From: Utricularia gibba
Lineage: Eukaryota > Streptophyta > Magnoliopsida > Lamiales > Lentibulariaceae
Assembly (NCBI GenBank): GCA_002189035.1
Contig: NEEC01000004.1
Coordinates: 310,001-374,000 of the forward strand
Reading direction: 5' to 3'
Length of the DNA: 64,000 nt
This document shows positions 34,201 to 47,379 of the stretch, in pieces (position 1 is the stretch's first letter; the number at the start of each line of letters is the position of its first letter). The position numbers and the translations under genes were made by a program. The notes beneath the pieces were generated by a model. That model had not been told where the DNA came from. It did not search any database and was given only the letters and a program-made list of their open reading frames with translations.

Positions 34201-34535
34201 TGACTTTCCTTTCTTGAAAGTGTTAACTTTAGAATTACAATCATGTTGATTCTACATGAGTTCACTCTCGTTGCTATATCATTCCTGTACCCCATATCTA
34301 AGATTTATAGCATCTGTGGTGCTGATCAGTGTGCTCTTGATCATCGTTCCTGATAGTAGTAAAAGATGAGGCGAAAAGTAAAAATTCCAGGGAAAAAGAA
34401 CACATATGGCATCAATGCTGTTAGCTGTACACCCAAAGGTTCAGAATCCACAAACAATCATTCTCCTTGACCCTTCCTTGTCATGCACAATGTCCTTTGT
34501 TGTTATTTGTATACCCCAAACCTTCAAATCTATCA

Positions 34536-36819
34536 TCACCAGCAAGAACACTTAGCAGCGCACAAGCATGAGCAGATTCTGCAGCGGCATGAACAGCTTG
34601 TGCAGCTGGGCTCAAAACATGCAGGCCTCCGGATGGTGCATTTCGGGTATCTGCATTTTAGCCAGCTCTTCAGACTCAACAAGCAGTTCTGGCAATTGGG
34701 GAGCTCCCAGTGGATCATCTTGGGGCATTTCATGCAGCTACACTTTGATCTCTTTTCAGATGCCGGAGGTGGTCGGTTTTTACTCAGCCGTAGTCGAGTG
34801 GTCATGCTCTCCATTTCTTTAACAAACCGGAAAAGATGGCGAATGTAATCGGAGTAGAGCTCCAAGTTGCAGTGGCCACCTCCCTTGATCCACAGGGGCT
34901 CGAAAGGCTCCCTTGCCATCTTCCACAGTCCATTTCCATGCATCCAGCTCACCACATCATCATCTGTTCCCTGAAGGTGGAGACCGAAATAAGCATGGAA
35001 CACGCATTCAAATTTGAGAAGCTACAAGGATCCCAATATAGCAGCAACTTACATGTATAACTAGCACAGGACATTTCACTTTCCGAATCTTCTTAACATT
35101 CTGCATTGTCAAACAAGCGCTTCAAGTAAAAGAAGCAATATGCTATCATAGAAATCCATCAGCTAATCATGGATGGCTAACAGATTGATAGATTGTGCTG
35201 ATTTCTACACATACTGACTACACTCCGTTATCATGAACAATTAAACCATCAGAAAAACATTCCATTTTACATCAGTGGCAATAAGTCATTCGCTTGTTGG
35301 GACAACAAACAGATCCAGGGCATCACCGAGTCCATGTCTGAGATCAGGCGACTTGCAAAAGCTTTTTGGAAGACACATACCTTGTAAATGTCACAACAGA
35401 GAGTGAACTTCACATGGCAGAGGACTCGGAGGCCAGAAAGGATGGCGCTATGCAGAACTACACCTCTCAATCTTGGGAGTTTGGCTGCTAGATGCAATGT
35501 TGGGCCACTCCCAACAGACTGCCCATATAGAATAAGATCCTCTTGGCTGACTCCATATTCTGTTTGAAGACACTCGTATACTGCTTCGATGTCGGCATAT
35601 GTGTTATACTCACTCGGCTGCACCTCATCAATAAAATTCAGTGTAAGCCAGCATCCCAAGTACTAGTTACAGACAACGCAAGCAGAGTGGTGGTATTGAG
35701 GATTGGAAGCATGGGAACAAACATGTCTCAAAATTGGGTTCAGCATTTTTTTTTCTGGAAGTTACTCGAGCAACATTTGAAACTGACGAAAGAAAAGGAT
35801 AATGCTTTGAAATAGAAATTATCTTAGAATATGAAGACATGTTGAGGTGATAGGATCATCACATTACCTTCCCAGTAGAAGCTCCATAACCGGAATAGTC
35901 GTATCTGCAACAAAAAAACAAGATATAACCATCAATAATCTCTCGAACCCACGAGGCACTGCTGCACTGAAGCATGGAAAGAGAAACATAGAAAAGGACG
36001 AAGGTAGCAGTTTAGAAAGAGGACAACAGGGAAAAGCGAATCACACTACACGTTTTCACAGTCCAATTATCACCGGTAAAATTATCGCCCACGACGTCCC
36101 AGCGTGAGAAGAATTACAGTCATAATTGAGTGGGAAGGTGAAAGAATTACTTGTACCCGTTAAAAAGCAATTATCCAATGGAGAATGTTAAAGTTCTGCA
36201 GTAAAGGAACGAATTGTTCTAAAAGTAGAGCTGTTTTGTCCCATCATGCTTGTAGCATTAGATCTAAAGAGCCCCCGTCATGAGAAGAACATACATCTTG
36301 GCACATCTCTCCCCCCAATTTCAAATTCTAAAGACCAAAAGAGTTCGCAGGTACAGGCAAATAAATGTTGGTGGGTGAGGCACAGAAGGGGACACAGACA
36401 CACGAACCAAAGGTACAGAAAGGCCTTCACCAAACGAAAAGATAAAAACTTGCAAAAAGAACCCATGATTTTCGAACAAGAACAGCCGTTGGAGCTAACC
36501 CAATAAGATTAACTCTGAGATTGGCTTTGAGTTGAACGTAGAGGTCATAAAGCTGGCCCAGATCAGCAGCATTTCCGTGTGAGTAAAGCACGGTGAGTCT
36601 CGCGTAGGAGTTCCGGAAGTAAAAAGCTACAATCTTGTTACCCCTTTTAGTCCGTATGGATAACACATCAAGAGAAGAATCATCTACCGCCAAGGGCCGA
36701 GATGAGGAAGTTGAAATGGCTACCAGAGTTCCATCGTCTCTTTTCTTGACCTGATAAGTGGGAGGTGAAGGTGGGAAGAAGGCAAATTTCGCTGCCAACT
36801 GAGACACCAAACACCCCAT
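34536..36819 (-). CDS. ABHD17-type alpha/beta hydrolase (candidate depalmitoylase)
   Basis: Five exons on the minus strand: 36819-36500, 35904-35868, 35617-35381, 35100-35053 and 34970-34536. They encode 358 residues. The start is placed at MGCLVSQLAAKFAFFPP, three codons inside a longer frame, because MGC matches ABHD17 proteins and supplies N-acylation (G2, C3). The fold shows YSHGNAADLGQ (oxyanion region), YDYSGYGASTGK and nucleophile elbow YGQSVGSGPT (Ser). The acid is in VIHGTDDDVV (Asp) and the catalytic His in GGGHCNLE. Animal ABHD17s remove palmitate from signalling proteins at the plasma membrane; the plant substrate is unknown. The last ~70 residues are extraordinarily Cys-rich (CSCMKCPK ... 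SCTSCSCRCRICSCLC). Such tails occur in plant homologues and may be multiply acylated or bind metal. Confidence 0.9.
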
Positions 36820-39005
36820 AAACCTCAAATAAGAAAGATTCTTGCTTTCCTTAGTCGAAACACAACCAGTGGCAGCAAAACCAGTAACCCAGTTGAGTAT
36901 CGATGGTGAAAATGAACACCAAAACTCATGAATGCATGAGAGAGCTGGCTACAGAAAGGAACAGTATCGGGGAGGCGAAGGGTGGAAAATGGGAAACAGA
37001 GAGAGAGAGAGAGAGAGAACCGAGTGATGGGTAAAGTGAAATAATTAAAATGCACGAGAGAGATGTAGCAGCAGCAGTAGTAGTTATGGAACCCCCGTTA
37101 ATTAAGTGAGCTTTCTATAAGACATAAGATTTCACAGTCCAACGTTCCCACCCAGGAAGAAGACAATTCCTCAACCGAAAAAAAACTCAAACCTCTGTTA
37201 AAGTAAACTGAACCAGAGCTTAAGCTGGTCGGAATCTGGGATTTGAATCCACAAAAGAAAAAAAAGCTTTAGATTTCTAGATTTTGGATCATGATAATGA
37301 CAATAATAGAATGATGATTGTGTGGAAATCACCATAAGCAAAATTGAATGCAGAAAATGGTGGGGTCTGCGTGGGGTGAGGGACAGTGCAGAGAGCTGCA
37401 GACGGTAAACCTCTCTCCATCACATGGAAACACTGTCAGAATGGGATGGGGGTAAACCAACCCAAGAGCAAATAAAATAGAAAACAAAACCCAAGTTTCA
37501 AACAAAAGAGAAAACGTATTTATTGATTTGTGTGTGTTTGTGGGAGGGAGTGGGGGGCTTTCACTTGAAGAGGGCCTGGAGATGGAAAATGGCGAGACAT
37601 CAACATTTATGTCCCAGTAGGAACCCACGCCAAACATCCATCCCCGCTTCTTCACCAAACTCTCCGATTCTCTTATCTGGCATCATTTAGATTCTACTTC
37701 ATAAAAAAAAAAAGGGAATAACTGGATTCAACACACGATTGGGAATCATCTACATCTACCATATGTGTTTCAGAATGCTGCTGCTGCATACATCTTTTTG
37801 AAGTTGCAGTGCAGAACCTTTCATCCTCTCCCATGAATACGTACACCATGCGCTGAGCTGTGAAAGTTACTGCAGGGAAATAAAGTCACTGATTCCATAC
37901 AAAAGAAATTAAACCATAATGACTAATAAGATAAAGAAACATAGAGTGATGACACTTGAAACAAAAGAAGTAACCAGAGTTGAAGATTGAAAAACTGGTA
38001 CCGTACATGGAGCCCAAACGTTTGTGATATCAATGTGGTAACACAACACGTCACCAAGAACCAAAGATTTGCATAATTATTTTTCATTTTTCTCTCATAT
38101 ACTTAACTGAAAAGTTTTATATTTTATATTGAAGTTGATTATTTTTTATACACATATCATTAGATAATCAAATTTGTAGGGTTTTCTTGATAACACAACA
38201 AATCATTGATGGATTAGAATTAGAAAATCAAACTGTTATTGTAATCACAACACACACGTTGTTTATATTTTATAACAGTTTTTAATTTCACTATCTCCTA
38301 ATATTGTAATATTGTAGGATGCATTTTTTCGGAAAAGGGAAAATATAAAATCTTGAAATTTAAATGTACTAAAATAACAATATGATACAATTATATCTTA
38401 CCAAATTAATTATACATTTTAAAAATATATATAATATGTAATTTTCTGAAAACGTGGAGTATTAATGAGGGGGATCCATTTTGGGTGAGCCTGAGCTGTA
38501 TCCCTCTTCCCTATTCCTTCCTACAGAGTGTTGTACTCTCCTTGGAATAAATGAAGAACCCGCTTTTCCCCTTAAAAAATGGGAAATCAAAATATGTCAA
38601 ATACTTCCAAATGAAGGAAATGTTTATTAGTTTTTGGATTTGAGGTACGTACAAACACCTCTAATGATGATCCCGGTACAAAGGTACACGTGGTGCTGGG
38701 GCGAAAATGGATTTGATTTTTTTACAGAAGTCACGTGACTTGCAGGTGGGCCAGACAGATGGACAGAGGGATACAGTGGATGGGTCACTTTAAATGCATC
38801 TCCGGGCCAATGGGATGCGGTGCATGATTATAGTATAATGTTAATGAGATTGTCACAATACCAACTCCAGTATTGTAATGATAATGAATATATTTTCTAT
38901 TTGCATCTGCTAAACACAACAGACTTCATTCTAAGGTAAAGCAGGATAATGCAAAAAGTATGCTGTCTCCCATACAATGAACATTAGGTGGCTGAGGATA
39001 CCTTT
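36820..39005. other. Spacer: ABHD17-like leader and ASPM 3' flank
   Basis: On the minus strand the first ~900 bp likely contain the ABHD17-like 5' UTR, including a CT/GA microsatellite. A 109-codon frame at 37329-37658 has no domain and is probably leader sequence. From 38050 to 38460 the DNA is very AT-rich with no recognisable feature. Confidence 0.5.
36997..37019 (+). repeat. (GA)n microsatellite in the ABHD17-like leader
   Basis: About 11 GA units, read as CT on the transcribed minus strand, lie ~180 bp upstream of the start codon. CT-rich leader repeats of this type are common near plant core promoters. Confidence 0.75.
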
Positions 39006-42000
39006 TTAACTCTTTTGGGCATGTGAGACAAGCCTGAGGAGCTCAACGACTTCCTTCAGTCTTTTGTCTGCATTTTCTCTTGCCGGTCTTGGAGTCCTAA
39101 GTAAACATCAGCATAACATGATTTCAATCTTCGGTTGCTTAATTAGGCAATGCAGTGATTTATCTTGACCAACCTCTTATCTTTAGCGGCCTTCCTTGTG
39201 AGCTCCTGGGCAAGGTTGGTTAGTCTCTTGAGAAGGGCTGGTGACTTGCGAATAGCATTTGCACCAACTGGTCTGAAGCACATTTTCTTCAGGAGGTCAG
39301 CAGCAACGAAGTATGCATCTTCTTTGTTTCTGCCAAATCAGGAGCACGAAATCTGAGTCGTAAATATATTTTTTTCTGATTGTTGAACAATGTGTATTGT
39401 AGTATCTTTACCTCAGGAACTCCATGACAATGGTTTCCATGCAGTGAGGGCATTGAACCAATATCTCTGTAAGGTGTGGATAGCGGGCGAGGTTCCTGAG
39501 AGTGGAGATGGCATGCTTGAGAACTTGCTGGTCTGGAATGCTCCGGCTCACAGACCTGATCAACTTTAGCAAAGTGTATATGGCTCCTGCGGCAACTAGC
39601 TCTTCACAGCATTTCTGCGACAGCTCTGTGGCCATGTCTGAATGAACATGTAGTGAATGCACTATGTGAGTTGTTTTGTTTTGATCCGTTTGAAAGTAGA
39701 TTGTTTTACCTAAAGTTGCACAAGTGTGCAAAATGTTGGTCACACTTTTCATGCTCAAAAGTTCAGACAGTGCTGCAATAAGGCGGTTGATTAATCGCCG
39801 GCTCTCATCTACATTTGCAGCCGATTTTTCCATTCTCAACCGCAGGTCAAGAACTTGGGTTTTTGCATGTTTTCGAGCAAGATAGCCTTTCCAGTACGAC
39901 TGTCAAGATTCAATTGGTTTCAAATACTAATCTGTGACTGAAGAAAATGCAGTGATGCATGCAGTTTCATGAAGTCGAAGTGGCTCACTTGAATCAAGAT
40001 TGCAGACTGCAGTTTCCTTTTATCAAGTTGCTTTGCCATCCAACCCCGGAAGTATAACTGAATCAGCACTGCAGCATTTGTTGCCTTCATTTGTAGAACA
40101 TATCTCCACCATCTTTGCAACTTCACTATGCAATGGATCATATTCTCATAGCCTGCTTGTTCTAGATAATTATTGGGAGTCGTACCAGAGCAGAACGATG
40201 CTGCACATTCAACGTTTCAGGATGGCCAGTTGATCCGTAAAGCGCTTGTGAGAATATCTTGAAAAGGAGTATACATACCTGGAAGCTTTCTCCTAAAGTT
40301 TTCTCCTCTGATAAACGCTTGCAAAACAGCTGCTGCAACCCTGTGAGATAAAAATGCATTACGACAACTCATGCAGTGAAAAGTGCTCTTGATCTTTGTG
40401 ACTGCATTTTTTTGGAGCAGCAACTTCTTCCTTTGCAACCATGCCCTGCAGAAGCCTTGAAGTTTAATGATAAGATTTTTTTTTCTCAGGGCTTTTTTGC
40501 GAGACACCCATCCACGAAAATGGGACTGTATAAGTGTTGCCGCCTTTTCTTTTTCCTTTTGAATCCTGAAATTTCTCATTCTCCTTGCATATCTAAAACT
40601 CATCTGTATTGTTCTTATAGCCATCTTTTTTCTGGTATAACTCCTCCTGATCAACCAACCAAGAAAATAACTCTGGATTTTACTCGCTGCAATGTGCTCC
40701 TCCCTTCTAATGGATTTGCAAATGAAAAACTTCTTCCACGCTTTCTGTATTTTGATAGCTGCTGCCATTTGAAGTGCGGCCTTCATTTTTGCATATGCAG
40801 ATCTCGCTAACCATCCACGAAAATGGGATTGTATAGCTGTTGCTGCTTTCTCTTTCTCTTTGTGAATCCTGGAATTTCTCTTTCTTCTGAAATACCTATA
40901 ACTTATCTGGATTGTTTTGATAGCCAGCATTTTTCTTGCGAAACTCCTCCTGATCAACCAACCAAGATAATGGCTCTGGATTTTTTCTGCCGCATGGTGC
41001 TTATGTCTTTGAATGGACTTGCAAATCAAAAAGTCCTGCCACGCCTTTTGAATTTTGATAGCTGATGCCGTTTGAAGTGCGCACTCCCTATTTGCATTGG
41101 CAGACCTTACAAACCATTCGCGAGTGTACCTCTGAATTACAGAAGCAGCCTTGATTTTCAAATGCATTTCATTTCCAACCCTCCTTTCAAAATGCCTCTG
41201 TGCAATCCATGACCTTATTGCCTGCTGAATGACTATCCCTGACCTTTGTATATTTACGAAGTATCGCCTGTCAACCAGAAAGGCAACATGCGACGTGATT
41301 CTGCAAATGTCCCTTGCTGCAAGTTAGCAAGAAACCAATAGAAAAAGTTAGACATGGAGGGGCAGAAACACACCAAAATTAAGCAAGTTTTTCATTAAAA
41401 AAGATTTGAGACGGACCTTTTCTCGCCATAAGATCCTCCACAGTCAGTTTCTTCTGCACCACAAGCCATGCATAAGCATATTTTTGCAAGATTAGAGCTG
41501 CATTTCTCACCATCACATAATTCCTCCGGTCTGATATTTTTCTTTGATGGGATTGTATGATTATTGCAGCTTTCTCTGCAAATAAAAGAAAGCTCGACAG
41601 CTTAACTAAACGAAACTTAGTTCCAACAAACTGATTACTTACACTACTAAAAGCTAAAATATTGATGCACACACCTCTCGTGATGCTGCTGCTGGTCTTT
41701 CTACCGTTCATCAATTCCTTCCAAGTAAAAGCCGCCTTGGTGCCCTTTCCATTCTGTTGAGCCATGTCTTTCCACCAAGCCATTATAGTTGTAAAATCTC
41801 TTGAACAAACTGCCAACCATTATACAAGACAAAAACTTCATTATTAGGATCCATGTAACTTTGCCTAATTGCAAAACATCAGCGTTCATCTAAACTACCA
41901 TGAAGTGATACCTACAGAGAACACGTTCTTAAAAGAAAAGATACTTTATAGTATAGTTGCATATAGCATAATTCACCGTATCTCGGAAAGCTTTCATGAA

Positions 42001-45000
42001 AATTGAAAATGAGATTAACCTTCTTCATTGTTTGAGTCTGTGCTAGCCAGCCTACGGAGTGAACTTTGGCAACTCAGACCCAACTTATGGTAATTTAATT
42101 CATCCTGAAACGAGACAAGAGCATCTGCATTGTAGATATCTAACAATAGCATTTCAACTCATGGTTTAGTGTACTTACCGTGTTTCTTTTGACAAGAAGT
42201 TGAACCGAAAGAAACACGAGGAGGATAGCCACACTCTTCCAATTGCAAGCACCCTTGTTTTCTATTATGTCGCTGACTTGTAAAACCTGTGTTACAATCG
42301 CACTTTAAGTGAACATAATAGTATAAGAAAAGGCAAAGAAACCTATATCGGTATAATAAAACAAATTAGTATAAAAAGTTCATTCTTGATAATTCTTTCC
42401 CTGAATAGCACTGACCATCCACATAGCACGTATTGGTCTATGAAAACTATGATTTAATTGAAGAGCATTTAAAGTTTCCTTTTATAACCCCATCTTAAAA
42501 CAGAACAAGAACAATATATATACAGGTTTTATAGGACCTTGTAAAAAGTAGCTCGGCAGTCGGTAATCCTAATCATTTGGGAGTTTTAAACAGGTTTCAA
42601 CATCGACTAGATGCAACATATACACCTATTCCTAATTTGGTAAGCCGAAATAACTCTTACCTCAGGAAAGTTACCCAACAGGGAGGTCAATTTCTGAGAA
42701 AGTAAGAAGTTATGGACGGCATCTGTGTACTCAATTGCTGACATTATGGAAACTTCTTTCCTTGTCCCACATAAGTCCTGCCACACCAAGGTCCGATACC
42801 CTCAAGTCCATTATAAAAAAAATCAAAATTCTTAAAGAAAAAATATATTACCTTACAAGAACATGAACAGTCATGCTCCTTGCGAAAATAATAATCAAGC
42901 AGACACCACATGGCCTTTCCATCCAACAAGGAAGAGTAGCTTTCAACATTCAACTCGTATGTATCACAAATTGCCTGAAAAAGTGCAGGTTGACTAGCGC
43001 CTGGATTTATTGGAAATGTTCCTTTTTTGGGTTAATTTAATGGAGTTCTAATCAGTTTCCAGTACATAGATCTGCAACTGGTTTGGAACTCGAAAGCTAA
43101 CCATCCCAAAAAAGAATCAGGGTTCAACAATCATGTTATAGCGGTGTATTCTATTTGATTCTTGAGTATTGAGTTCACCTGAATAGTGGGGGATTTATCT
43201 AACTCAAAACAGCGATTCCTTTTAAACTTTCACAGGCACGCATATATACGTAGGTGAGGAGGGGAATAAAACAATTACCTGAATCCAACTGAGAAGCAAA
43301 GTTAAGGGCGTCTTATTGCTTGCATCATCCTATAAAGCAACAAATGCAGCAAAATGACAATGCAGAAAACAACAAAGATGACGGTCAACAATTTTGATTC
43401 AGTTGAGAAATTTTTTTCAGAACCGAGAAAATGCTCTATAAAATCGTACCACATCATGGCCCTTAAGAGTTGAAATCTCTCTTGAAAGAATTTCTTTATC
43501 GATCAGGAGAGGCAGCTACACATACGAAAAGTTAAACGAACTCAGTTTCTTCTGGTATACAGCATCAAACTGAAATCAAACATGACAAAATGATATATAG
43601 CTCTTAAATGGGAATCCAAGTGTGATCAACCAACCTGAAGCTGTACAAAAATGTTCCATAACAAGGAAACAGTAAGTTCCTTATCCCCATTCACGACATC
43701 TTCAGGGATAATTTCAACTCCATCTTCATCAAACAATGGAACTCCTGCCTGTTTTAGATACTGCAAGGCGAGAGCAGCATTGGATATGCCCTTTTTTGGG
43801 ATTCCTGAAGGATCCAGCGCTTTCTGTTTATTCCATGAATCATTACATCAGTATTAGTTAGACTAGAAAAAATTTTAGAAAACAATTTAGGCGTCTAGCA
43901 TGCAAAAAACCTGGAAAATGGAGGGATCACCCGTTAAGAGATAAACAGCTCGGCAAAGCCTTAGCCCATCTTGGACATCTTTGAATAAATCACTAATTTT
44001 GAAGTCATACTCAATCAACGGACTCTGCAACAAAAGAAAGTAAGGCGTAAAACTTTTACAACATTATGCAAGGCTTGAAGCATAGACAAGGGTACTTACT
44101 TGCTGATAGGTTACTTTAAATCCAACGGTCACAAGATGTGCAACAACATTGCCTTCACCATGCATCACATCCGAAGTTAAAAACTCTAGGATGGAAAGGG
44201 ATTTCAACATTAGGCGCAATGAATCCATATGACCTTCCAAAAGTTGATCAAGTGAAAGAAACTCACCAGATATGAGATCCCGGCTTGATTTAATGGTATT
44301 TATTGAGGAGAATAACATAGGAGATCCACCATCCAAACCATCAATTCCGTATTTAAGGGGAAGGCTTGTTTGAGTCTTGGCTCTGTCCATTATGATAACA
44401 AGCAACAAAAATCTCTTTAATATAACATTTCCAAGCTTTTCATAGTAACCTGGCCTGTATAAACCTTCAACTAGCTTATTATAAGCATGCGCTTTAGCAA
44501 GGCCCTGGTGTGCAAAAAACTGTTTTTCCAGAACTGCCCTTAGAAATGCTTTTTCCTGCTCACAATTGTCATCACCATTTGATAACAAGGAGTCACCACC
44601 CAAAATCACATATAAACCAATACGAAGCCAAACAGGGTTGTAACACATGAGAGTTTTCAATGCCTTCTCCTTCATTCCTACATCACTCACAATGGGGCAT
44701 CCTGCCCTCATTTTTAGCCTTCCTCCATCAATCGTCTGAAATTAGACAAAAATTGGAATACTCAGTATATTAAAACTGTCCAGACAAAATACCAAAGACA
44801 GCAGCACGGCATTTTGCGGCTTATGAGTGCAACATAACAAAAATGTTCATATCGAGCAACATAATCTAGCATAAAATCAAACTAACACACATCTAGCGAA
44901 ATTAGAATACTCAGTAATGTCAAAATCGAACCTTTGCTACTAACGTCATCGCCTCAAATATCTCTTTACAGCTATCCAAACTCAAATGCATTCTCATTCT

Positions 45001-45702
45001 TTCAGTGAGATCTTCTAAGCTACATATTTCTTGCAATGATTTCTTCAACTCCCAAAACATGGAATGTGAAAATTCCTTGTCTCCTCTCCAAAACGAATCC
45101 CTACGCCTCTTTGGCGCCCTCCATAGACCCTCAACACCCACTGAAGAAGCTGGCGCACTTCCCCTTTTACCAGTATTCACTACATGCCTATTTGTTTTGC
45201 AATCCACGTTCAAATCAGCACCACCGTCTTCCCCAATGACTTTGGCTGGATCGCAACCACACATAGCCGGATTATCGAACAAAAAGTTCAACCACACCGT
45301 TAGAGATTTTGATAAGGATTTAAGCGATTTTTCCTTCTCCATTTGAAGCTTCCGTGCGGACTTCAATTGCTCCAGCTCAATAGCCTTCAATGTGCGGGTA
45401 GCTTTTGATTTCATAGCTGAACTTTTGAAGCCACGGCGTGAAAATGACGGAGTGTTCTTTGAGGCAGTGAAGAACATGGGAGAAGCATCGAAAACAGGAT
45501 TCTTCGATCTATTTTGCGGGGTTCTCATATTTGAAACGTCCCTGAAGATTGCCGATGGAGGAGGCTTAGGCAAAGGTGAAGAGGGATGGGAGAAAAAAAT
45601 TGTACTAAGTTTGCGATTTCTCGACTCCATTTCACGAAATCTTGAATCCGAGGAGTAATCTTCCGGGAGTTGTCCGGAGGAAGAAACAGAAACGGCAGAC
45701 AA
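39006..45702 (-). CDS. ASPM-like abnormal spindle protein with IQ repeats
   Basis: Eighteen exons on the minus strand: 45702-44932, 44735-44100, 44024-43911, 43823-43635, 43515-43450, 43329-43279, 42974-42852, 42777-42661, 42286-42179, 42104-42020, 41809-41675, 41578-41417, 41316-40279, 40200-39989, 39899-39710, 39637-39412, 39329-39174 and 39096-39006. Lengths sum to 4470 nt, giving 1489 residues in consistent phase. The N-terminus is Ser/Pro-rich and carries LNFLFDNPAMCGCDPAK. Exons 2-8 (about 258-690) form the calponin-homology region, including KDVQDGLRLCRAVYLL. Exons 12-14 hold many IQ calmodulin/myosin-light-chain sites (pattern IQSHFRGWLAR), and exons 15-18 form a helical C-terminus. 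Animal ASPM focuses spindle poles; a spindle or phragmoplast role in plants is inferred. Exon 13 includes a 101-residue tandem duplication. Small terminal exons are assigned by phase and are the least certain. Confidence 0.88.
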
Positions 45703-46047
45703 AAAATAAAGAGCTCGTCGTCAGTTGTCGTTTGAATTTGAACTACCCCTATGGCGGTAAAAAGAAGCTCAGACATTTCGACCCGTCAAAGGAAGCAACT
45801 TGGTCTGCAAGTGATGGGCTTTGGACACTGAGATAAGCCCAGAATACAAAAACTGTTCTGTAACCAGCCCGATTCTAGCCTGAATAACCGACGACTGATC
45901 CTATTCTGGGACTTTGGGGATGTGAATTTTTCTGAAAAAAGTGAACTAAATAGCACATAAATGAGAGAATGCGTCCGGCGACAACACATGAAAGAACGTC
46001 TTACAGGCAGATGGTGGACGCATTTCAGAGCAGGGACAGTGTAATGA
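45703..46047. other. Short spacer between trihelix 3' end and ASPM start
   Basis: Only 345 bp separate the stop of the upstream minus-strand trihelix gene from the ASPM start. It must hold both the trihelix terminator region and the ASPM promoter. No other feature seen. Confidence 0.6.
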
Positions 46048-47379
46048 TCAGTTGCTATTGAGCTCCATCTCCTTCTTCTTGAGCTCTAGCGCCATGCGCT
46101 CGTTTGCCAGCTTCATTCGTTCTATCTCCATCCTGGCGAAGTCCAGTTCCCTGTCCTTCTTCCGGCAGAACCTCTGCCATTTGAACCTCTCCTTTTCAAG
46201 TTCCAGCATCCGGGTTTCTATTTGGAGCCTCTGCTCTTCTAACTGGACACTTCTTTGGCTGATCCACTGCTTCTTTGATACGGAATTTATTTCCATTCCT
46301 TCTGGTGAGACGTGGTCTCCCTCATAGTCAACGATTTTATTGCAGTCTAAAGAGTGTACAGGAGGTGGCTTCTTTAAGCTGAAATCCTCAGGTCCCTGGG
46401 ATGATCTCGTTCTTTTTGGAAGATTTTGCATCATGCCATATGCTGCTGCTTCACCAGAATCCTCGTGGTCATCATACTCCATTTGGTGATCAAACTCATC
46501 GTTATCTTCAAGAGGATGGCATTTGGAATCATGTTCCTCGTGATCATCTCGAGTGCCAAGGGCCAAGTGCAGAGATCGCTGTAACTCTGGATCATGAGGT
46601 AGATACAACCGGTTCCCGTTATGATACGAACACATCTCCTCATAATGCAAATGCTTTGAGCTCAGAATTTTTCGAACCTCTTCTTTTGCTTTCTCAGGTA
46701 TGTGATCTACCACTTCTAGAAGTGAAGGATTCTCGACAACTTCGCAACAAGTCCCTCTTCCGAGAATCTCATTCAGCCTCTTGTAACGTTTGTTGAGATC
46801 ATTGAACTTATCCTCACACTGCTGTGGTGAAACAAAGAAACCTCTTTCAGCCAACACCTTAGAAACAGATTTCCATTTCCCTTTCTTCTGCAAGTTTGCA
46901 TGCTTCCTCCTCGAACCAATGCTGCTGTTTTCTGCACAGACAGCCTCCTCGTTTATGTATGATACAGCAGTGATCAACAGCCTCACCATTTCATCCGTCC
47001 ATTTCACACGCTGCCATGGAGATGAAGCCTTCTTCCCTTTTCTAGATTCAGAAATCTCTTCTGCAAAGCTTGGTTCATCCTCTTCACTTGCGGATTTTGA
47101 CTTCTCATGCTTGCTCAAGTCAGATAGAGAAACAGTGTGATCATGAACTTGGCTTCCTCCTCCTGCCACAAGGGGGAACTTCTTATGATTCGTGGAAACT
47201 AATGGAGGAGGCCCTTGCCTTGGATGAGAGCCATGGTGCGATGCAATAAATTGCTGCGGTTGCTGTTGTTGATGATGATGAACTCTGATAGGTTCTTGCA
47301 AATCAAAACCCCCAAAAGAAACATTGCCCTGCATCATATTCCTTGAAGACAGGCGATTCCCTTCCATTCCAAAGCACAA
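46048..47379 (-). CDS. Trihelix (GT-type) transcription factor
   Basis: A single coding exon of 443 residues. The N-terminus has His/Gln runs. The DNA-binding domain begins at about residue 120 (SPWQRVKWTDEMVRLLITAV), with regularly spaced Trp and hydrophobic residues continuing through GKWKSVSKVLAERG and QQCEDKFNDLNKRYKRLNEI. An acidic middle follows (about 290-330), then a putative basic nuclear signal near PKRTRSS. The C-terminus is a long charged coiled coil (about 375-440) rich in E/K/R/M. This layout fits the At1g21200/At3g10040-type trihelix proteins rather than double-domain GT-2. The Met five codons downstream (MEGNRLSS) is an equally good start. A 5' UTR intron is plausible upstream, since the leader appears to extend past 47.4 kb. 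Confidence 0.86.
   Translation of the reverse strand: MCFGMEGNRLSSRNMMQGNVSFGGFDLQEPIRVHHHQQQQPQQFIASHHGSHPRQGPPPLVSTNHKKFPLVAGGGSQVHDHTVSLSDLSKHEKSKSASEEDEPSFAEEISESRKGKKASSPWQRVKWTDEMVRLLITAVSYINEEAVCAENSSIGSRRKHANLQKKGKWKSVSKVLAERGFFVSPQQCEDKFNDLNKRYKRLNEILGRGTCCEVVENPSLLEVVDHIPEKAKEEVRKILSSKHLHYEEMCSYHNGNRLYLPHDPELQRSLHLALGTRDDHEEHDSKCHPLEDNDEFDHQMEYDDHEDSGEAAAYGMMQNLPKRTRSSQGPEDFSLKKPPPVHSLDCNKIVDYEGDHVSPEGMEINSVSKKQWISQRSVQLEEQRLQIETRMLELEKERFKWQRFCRKKDRELDFARMEIERMKLANERMALELKKKEMELNSN

Larger units (their letters stand above)
32387..34535. other. Spacer carrying a Mutator-like insertion and an unresolved coding-like island
   Basis: Starts with the PKS-like leader. It then contains an AT-rich element at 32810-33739 bounded by a 10 bp direct repeat, and a less AT-rich block at about 33740-34200. 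Both are listed separately. The last ~330 bp are probably the 3' UTR of the ABHD17-like gene. Confidence 0.6.

Noticed and set aside
37329-37658. 109-codon minus-strand frame upstream of the ABHD17-like gene
   Set aside because: Low-complexity, no domain, likely part of the leader or promoter.
40376-41065. Two similar plus-strand frames opposite the ASPM IQ exon
   Set aside because: Their mutual similarity only mirrors the 303 bp duplication on the real coding strand.
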